From contig JAJDER010000091.1 in assembly GCA_029259725.1 (NCBI GenBank), forward strand, positions 1 through 64,000: a stretch of 64,000 nt of DNA, given 5' to 3'. A model generated the notes under the pieces. The model saw only the letters and a program-made list of their open reading frames with translations, ran no database searches and was not told where the DNA came from. The translations under genes and the position numbers were made by a program. The stretch is from Planctomycetota bacterium. Lineage in GTDB: Bacteria; Planctomycetota; B15-G4. Positions 60,327-64,000 of the stretch are shown one piece after another. Numbering within the stretch: the first letter of the stretch is position 1; each line of letters starts with the position of its first letter.

Positions 60327-62852
60327 ATGATCCACGTCCCCGTTCGCGGGGTCGTCGCGGGTGCCGCGCTGTGTCTCGCGCTCACCTTCCCGACCTCCGT
60401 TTCCGCACAGACCGTCATCGACTCCCCGTTGCTGCCCCGCGGCTCCGATGGCATCGACGGCCCCACCGGCCTGCGCGCCTTCCTCCCCAACGCCGGCCTC
60501 GTCGCCGACCTCGCCGCTGCGCCCGGTGACCGTGTGATCCTGAGCCAGTTCTCCATGCCCGACGGCTCCACCGTCGACCTCGACCTCTCGCGCATGGACC
60601 TGAACCCCTACCGCTTCGGCTTCCAGGTCGACGGCCTGCCCGCGCCGGGCCTGCTCTCCGGGCTCGACCTGAGCCTGTGGAAGGGCACGGTCGTCGGCTC
60701 GCAAGGCTCCGACGTCTTCCTGAGCTTCTCCAACCGCGGCATCAGCGGCTGGGTCCAGCAGCCGGGCGACATCGTCCACGTGCTGCCGCAGCCGGAGGCG
60801 GGTGACGACTGGGCGTCGTCCTTCGTGCTCCTGGCGCGGGACAACGAGCTCAACGAGCGTGGCCTGGCCCTGGGCGCCTTCTGCGCCGCCGAGCAGGTCG
60901 CCCCGGGCGGTCAGTTCGGCTCGCTGCGCATCGACCCGGAGGTCCACTCCGGGCAGGCTCCCGAGACCGCCGCGGGCACCGCCGGCTGCGAGACCTACGA
61001 GTGCACCATCGCGGTCGAGACCGACTGGCAGCTCAACCAGGACTTCAATGGTGACCTGGGCGCCGAGACGGCTTTCGTGACCGCGCTGCTGGCCGTGGTC
61101 AGTGACCGGTACGTGGAGCAGATCGACACGCAGCTCACCTACCCCTACGTGCAGTTCTACACGACCAGCAACGACGGCTGGTCGACCCCCGACGGCCCCG
61201 GTTCGTCGAGCGCCATGCTGGACGAGTTCGTGACGGCCTGGTCGGGCAACATCCCCACCGACGCGGTCATCGGCCACTTCCTGTCCGGCGCGGACCTGGG
61301 TGGCGGCATCGCCTACCTGTCCGTGCTGTGCGACAGCGCCCAGAGCTTCAGCTTCGCGGTCAGCGGCAACATCGACGGTGACCTGCCGTTCCCGCTCGCC
61401 GTGGGCCCGCTCAACTGGGACTTCATGGTGTTCGCGCACGAGACCGGCCACAACTTCAGCAGCCCGCACACCCACGACTACAACCCGCAGATCGACGACT
61501 GCGCGGGCGGCTCGTGCATCACCAACGGCACGATCATGAGCTACTGCCACCTGTGCAGTGGCGGCACGAGCAACATCACGCTGCTCTTCAACGAGCCGAC
61601 GGTCGTCAACCAGATGAAGAGCCACGTGCAGTCCTGCCTGCCGCTGCTCGCCCCGCTGGTGGCCGATCCGATCGCGCAGCCCAAGCTCATCGCCCCGGGC
61701 AGCCCGACCACGGTCGAGGTCACGCTGCAGGGCACGCCGGTCGGCACCGTGGACCTGCAATGGCGCCTCGGCGGCGGCGCGTTCACCAGCACGATCATGA
61801 CGGCACAGGGCGGCGGCATCTACGCCGGCGACCTCCCGTCGACCTCGTGCGGTGACAGCCCCGAGTGGTTCTTCAGCGTCACCGACGCGGACTGCGGTTT
61901 CTACCAGACGGCCACGTTCGCGGCCGAGGTCGGGCTCGAGACGATCCTCGCCTTCGACGACTTCGAGACCAACTCGGGCTGGACCTCCGGCGCGGCCGGT
62001 GACGACGCCACGACCGGCATCTGGGAGCGCGGCAACCCGAACGGCACCTCGGCGCAACCCGAGAACGACGTGACCAACCCGGGCACCGACTGCTGGTTCA
62101 CCGGTCAGGGCAGCGTCGGCGGCAGCGTGGGCGAGAACGACGTGGACGGCGGCAAGACGACGCTGACCACGACGAACATCGACCTCTCCTCGGGCGACGC
62201 GCGGATCAGCTACTGGCGCTGGTACAACAACGAGGCCGGCAGCACGCCCAACACCGATGTCTTCACGATCGACATCAACAACGGCGGCAGCTGGGTCAAC
62301 GTCGAGACGGTCGGTCCGTTCGGCGACACGGGCGGCGGCTGGGTCTTCCACGAGTTCAACGTGTCGGACTTCGTCACGCCGAACGGCAGCATCGAGCTGC
62401 GCTTCGTCGCGGCGGACGAAGGCGAAGGCTCGATCGTCGAGGCGGCCATCGACGACTTCAAGGTGTCGCGCGTGAACTGCGGCGGCCCGGTCGTCTGCCA
62501 GACCGACCTCGGTTTCGGCGGGCCCGGCACCGGCGCGCTCAGCATCTGCGGTGAGGCCCTGGCGTCCGGCAACTCGGCCGACCTGGTCGTGACCGCGGCG
62601 GCGTCGAACAGCACGGCGATCCTCTTCGCCGGCGTGGCCAACAGTCCGACGGCGTTCAAGGGCGGTCAGATCGTCCCCGTGCCGTGGTCGCTCAGCGTGT
62701 CCCTGCCCCTCGACGTGTCCGGCGGCTTGACGCTGCCGGTGGCCGGCGGCAACGGCCCGGCGACGTTCTACGTCCAGGTGATCTACCTGGACGGCGCGCA
62801 GGCCCAGGGCTTCGGCTTCACCAACGCCCTGGAGGTCGACCTGCTGCCCTGA
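60327..62852 (+). CDS. Secreted metzincin-type zinc metallopeptidase with MAM-like domain and KGG-type module
   Basis: The 841-residue protein starts at ATG 60327 with a signal peptide (GAALCLALTFPTSVSAQ). A pro-domain-like region spans 28-220. The catalytic domain (222-420) contains the metzincin motif H371-E-T-G-H375-x5-H381 and a Met-turn NGTIMSY (M404); this is typical of reprolysin-like M12B peptidases. Residues 530-730 hold a beta-sandwich like MAM/jelly-roll domains (DDFETNSGWTSGA ... AAIDDFKV). The C-terminal ~112 residues (62514-62849) are the recurring module (AFKGGQIVPVP; FYVQVIYLDGAQAQGFGFT). Extracellular proteolysis is likely. A strong hairpin follows. Confidence 0.85.
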   Translation: MIHVPVRGVVAGAALCLALTFPTSVSAQTVIDSPLLPRGSDGIDGPTGLRAFLPNAGLVADLAAAPGDRVILSQFSMPDGSTVDLDLSRMDLNPYRFGFQVDGLPAPGLLSGLDLSLWKGTVVGSQGSDVFLSFSNRGISGWVQQPGDIVHVLPQPEAGDDWASSFVLLARDNELNERGLALGAFCAAEQVAPGGQFGSLRIDPEVHSGQAPETAAGTAGCETYECTIAVETDWQLNQDFNGDLGAETAFVTALLAVVSDRYVEQIDTQLTYPYVQFYTTSNDGWSTPDGPGSSSAMLDEFVTAWSGNIPTDAVIGHFLSGADLGGGIAYLSVLCDSAQSFSFAVSGNIDGDLPFPLAVGPLNWDFMVFAHETGHNFSSPHTHDYNPQIDDCAGGSCITNGTIMSYCHLCSGGTSNITLLFNEPTVVNQMKSHVQSCLPLLAPLVADPIAQPKLIAPGSPTTVEVTLQGTPVGTVDLQWRLGGGAFTSTIMTAQGGGIYAGDLPSTSCGDSPEWFFSVTDADCGFYQTATFAAEVGLETILAFDDFETNSGWTSGAAGDDATTGIWERGNPNGTSAQPENDVTNPGTDCWFTGQGSVGGSVGENDVDGGKTTLTTTNIDLSSGDARISYWRWYNNEAGSTPNTDVFTIDINNGGSWVNVETVGPFGDTGGGWVFHEFNVSDFVTPNGSIELRFVAADEGEGSIVEAAIDDFKVSRVNCGGPVVCQTDLGFGGPGTGALSICGEALASGNSADLVVTAAASNSTAILFAGVANSPTAFKGGQIVPVPWSLSVSLPLDVSGGLTLPVAGGNGPATFYVQVIYLDGAQAQGFGFTNALEVDLLP

Positions 62853-62883
62853 GCGCCCCCGGCGTCTCTCGACGACACACGAC

Positions 62884-62916
62884 GCGGCCGGTGTCCCCAC
62901 GCGGGGCGCCGGCCGC
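62884..62916 (+). terminator. Strong hairpin after the metzincin gene
   Basis: GCGGCCGG (62884-62891) pairs with CCGGCCGC (62909-62916); within the loop CCCC and GGGG add four pairs. Weaker pairing extends outward to about 62871 and 62928. The following CCTCTTTC is the nearest thing to a T-run. Confidence 0.65.
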
Positions 62917-63060
62917 GCTCGTTGTCGTGCCCTCTTTCACCATCCTCGGGTAGACTCTGGCGGTACTCGGCCCGATCGCCGCGGCCCCTTCCCCCGACGC
63001 CGCCCCGGGCCCTTTCCGCCAGCATCCCTGGCCGCTCTCCGGCCCCCGACGAGTCCCTCC

Positions 63061-64000
63061 ATGACGTCACCGTTGCGTGCCCTGCTCCTGACCAGCCTCG
63101 TCGCCCTTGCGTTCGGCCCGGCCGCCGTCGCGTCCGACCTGACCCTCGACGGGCAGATCGACGCCGCGCCCATGTCGGGGACGTCGCTGACCCTCTCGAT
63201 CACCGGCACGCCCGGCGCGCCCGTCCTGCTGCTGCTCGACGTCGAGCCGGGACCGACGAACATCTTCGGCCAGACGCTGGAGATCGGCTTCTCGCCCAGC
63301 CTGCTGGTCGTATCGCTCGGCGACATGCCCGGCAGCGGGACGCTCAACGTCGACACCGACATCCCCTTCGACGAGTCCTTCGTCGGCGCGACCTTCTACA
63401 CCCTGGCCGCGGTGGCGGACGGCGCGGGCTCCGCGACGCACGACTACAGCAACGGCGGCTCGGTCACGATCACCGATCGCGACGTCAACGTCGCCGGCCG
63501 GGCGCTCGGGAGCTACCCGCACGTCGAGTTCGCGCGGACCTTCAACGCCGGCACCGACCTGGTCGTGGCCATCGACCCCGAGCTGCACCCCGAGACCGCC
63601 GGCCTGACCGCCGACGTGTACGTCACGGCCCCGCAGAGCCGCGGCCAGTGGATCAACAACCCGGGCCTCACCGACGTGCGCGGCACGCCGACCACGGTGA
63701 CCTTCTCCGGCGCGGACCTGGCCTCCAACACCTTCGCTCTCGACGCCGGCACGCTGCTGCCGGCCAGCGGCCCGGTGATCGGTGAGGCCTATGACGTGGT
63801 CGTGGACTTCGATCAGGACGGCCTGTTCGACGGCGACGACTTCATCGACGGCTTCGACGACACCGAGCACGGGCTCTACGTCGTGCGCGACATCACCCAG
63901 CCCGGTCCCTTCGCGGTGACCGAGGCGCTCTACTCGGGCGGCACCAACCTCGCGCAGAACCTGTTCTACCCGTCGAACATCGCCAACCTGGGCGTGCTCA
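63061..64000 (+). CDS. Secreted protein, probable alpha/beta-hydrolase-type (3' partial)
   Basis: The frame from ATG 63061 stays open to the window end (313 codons), so the gene runs on. It starts with a signal peptide (LRALLLTSLVALAFGPAAVAS). Residues 25-140 form a beta-rich domain (LTLDGQIDAAPMSGTSLTLS; SGTLNVDTDIPFDESFVGATF) whose strand pattern resembles the module found at the C-terminus of neighbouring proteins, here N-terminal. Residues 145-313 (VEFARTFNAGTDLVVAIDPE; GPFAVTEALYSGGTNLAQNL, FYPSNIANLG) resemble the start of planctomycete exported alpha/beta-hydrolase-like proteins, but the catalytic part lies beyond the window. Function is therefore tentative. Confidence 0.55.
   Translation, partial: MTSPLRALLLTSLVALAFGPAAVASDLTLDGQIDAAPMSGTSLTLSITGTPGAPVLLLLDVEPGPTNIFGQTLEIGFSPSLLVVSLGDMPGSGTLNVDTDIPFDESFVGATFYTLAAVADGAGSATHDYSNGGSVTITDRDVNVAGRALGSYPHVEFARTFNAGTDLVVAIDPELHPETAGLTADVYVTAPQSRGQWINNPGLTDVRGTPTTVTFSGADLASNTFALDAGTLLPASGPVIGEAYDVVVDFDQDGLFDGDDFIDGFDDTEHGLYVVRDITQPGPFAVTEALYSGGTNLAQNLFYPSNIANLGVL

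Noticed and set aside
53513-62852. PEP-CTERM, LPxTG or GlyGly-CTERM sorting tails
   Set aside because: The protein ends have no terminal membrane helix with basic tail and none of the respective motifs.
60234-62900. An 888-codon minus-strand ORF opposite the metzincin
   Set aside because: Antisense shadow; the plus frame has signal peptide, HExGH motif and Met-turn.

Overview
The window reads as chromosomal DNA of a very GC-rich member of the Planctomycetota. The marker families are a DUF1549/DUF1553 + DUF1501 + planctomycete-type cytochrome c operon, large membrane serine/threonine kinases, ECF sigma factors (one carrying a membrane anchor and extracytoplasmic domains), formylglycine-generating-enzyme domains, FG-GAP/ASPIC proteins, and many secreted proteins with Ig-like or SdrD-like modules. 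Placement below phylum is inference; the style resembles the GC-rich marine Pla133/Poly30-type lineages. I see no rRNA, tRNA, CRISPR, phage genes or transposase gene. Both window edges cut genes: an MscS-like channel on the left and a secreted protein on the right.

Layout. 1-10.4 kb: the MscS-like tail, a secreted beta-repeat protein, a minus-strand run with a beta-lactamase-fold hydrolase, an SGNH hydrolase and a membrane-peroxiredoxin fusion, then a large SdrD-type secreted protein. 10.7-15.3 kb: three-gene plus-strand operon DUF1549/1553, DUF1501, cytochrome c-LRR. 15.3-28.5 kb: minus-strand block with a tandem pair of unknown secreted paralogues, a kinase with TPR-like tail, an MddA-like methyltransferase, a thioredoxin/TPR/alpha-barrel protein, a GMC oxidoreductase-Rossmann fusion and a phospholipase A2-like lipoprotein. 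28.7-37.6 kb: secreted proteins, YbaN, a catalytic-type formylglycine-generating lipoprotein, a giant CRTAC1 lipoprotein, and two small related DNA-binding candidates. 37.8-43.4 kb: secreted DUF3352-like and DUF1579-like proteins and a TIM-barrel/Tm-1-like gene pair. 43.5-48.8 kb: a membrane-anchored ECF sigma factor upstream of two thioredoxin-fold proteins that lack the CxxC. 48.9-64 kb: a cluster of exported proteins (FG-GAP protein, gingipain-type C25 peptidase, unknown protein, EEP nuclease/phosphatase, metzincin) around a free ECF sigma factor and a kinase with a degenerate FGE domain.

Two structures stand out. First, a recurring module of about 100 residues with a [PA][FL]KGG core and an E-L-x-x-Q ... 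G-x-x-x-S-N-A tail ends five exported proteins of unrelated function (divergent copy in a sixth, a probable N-terminal copy in the SdrD protein). It may be a surface or assembly module of this lineage. Second, two full-length palindromic DNA elements (1076-1241 and 37627-37808), different in sequence but alike in design, sit between convergent genes, begin and end in CTAG, and contain the TAG stop codons of three of the four flanking genes.

The gene list keeps one frame per locus. The many long antisense ORFs are by-products of the GC-rich codon usage.
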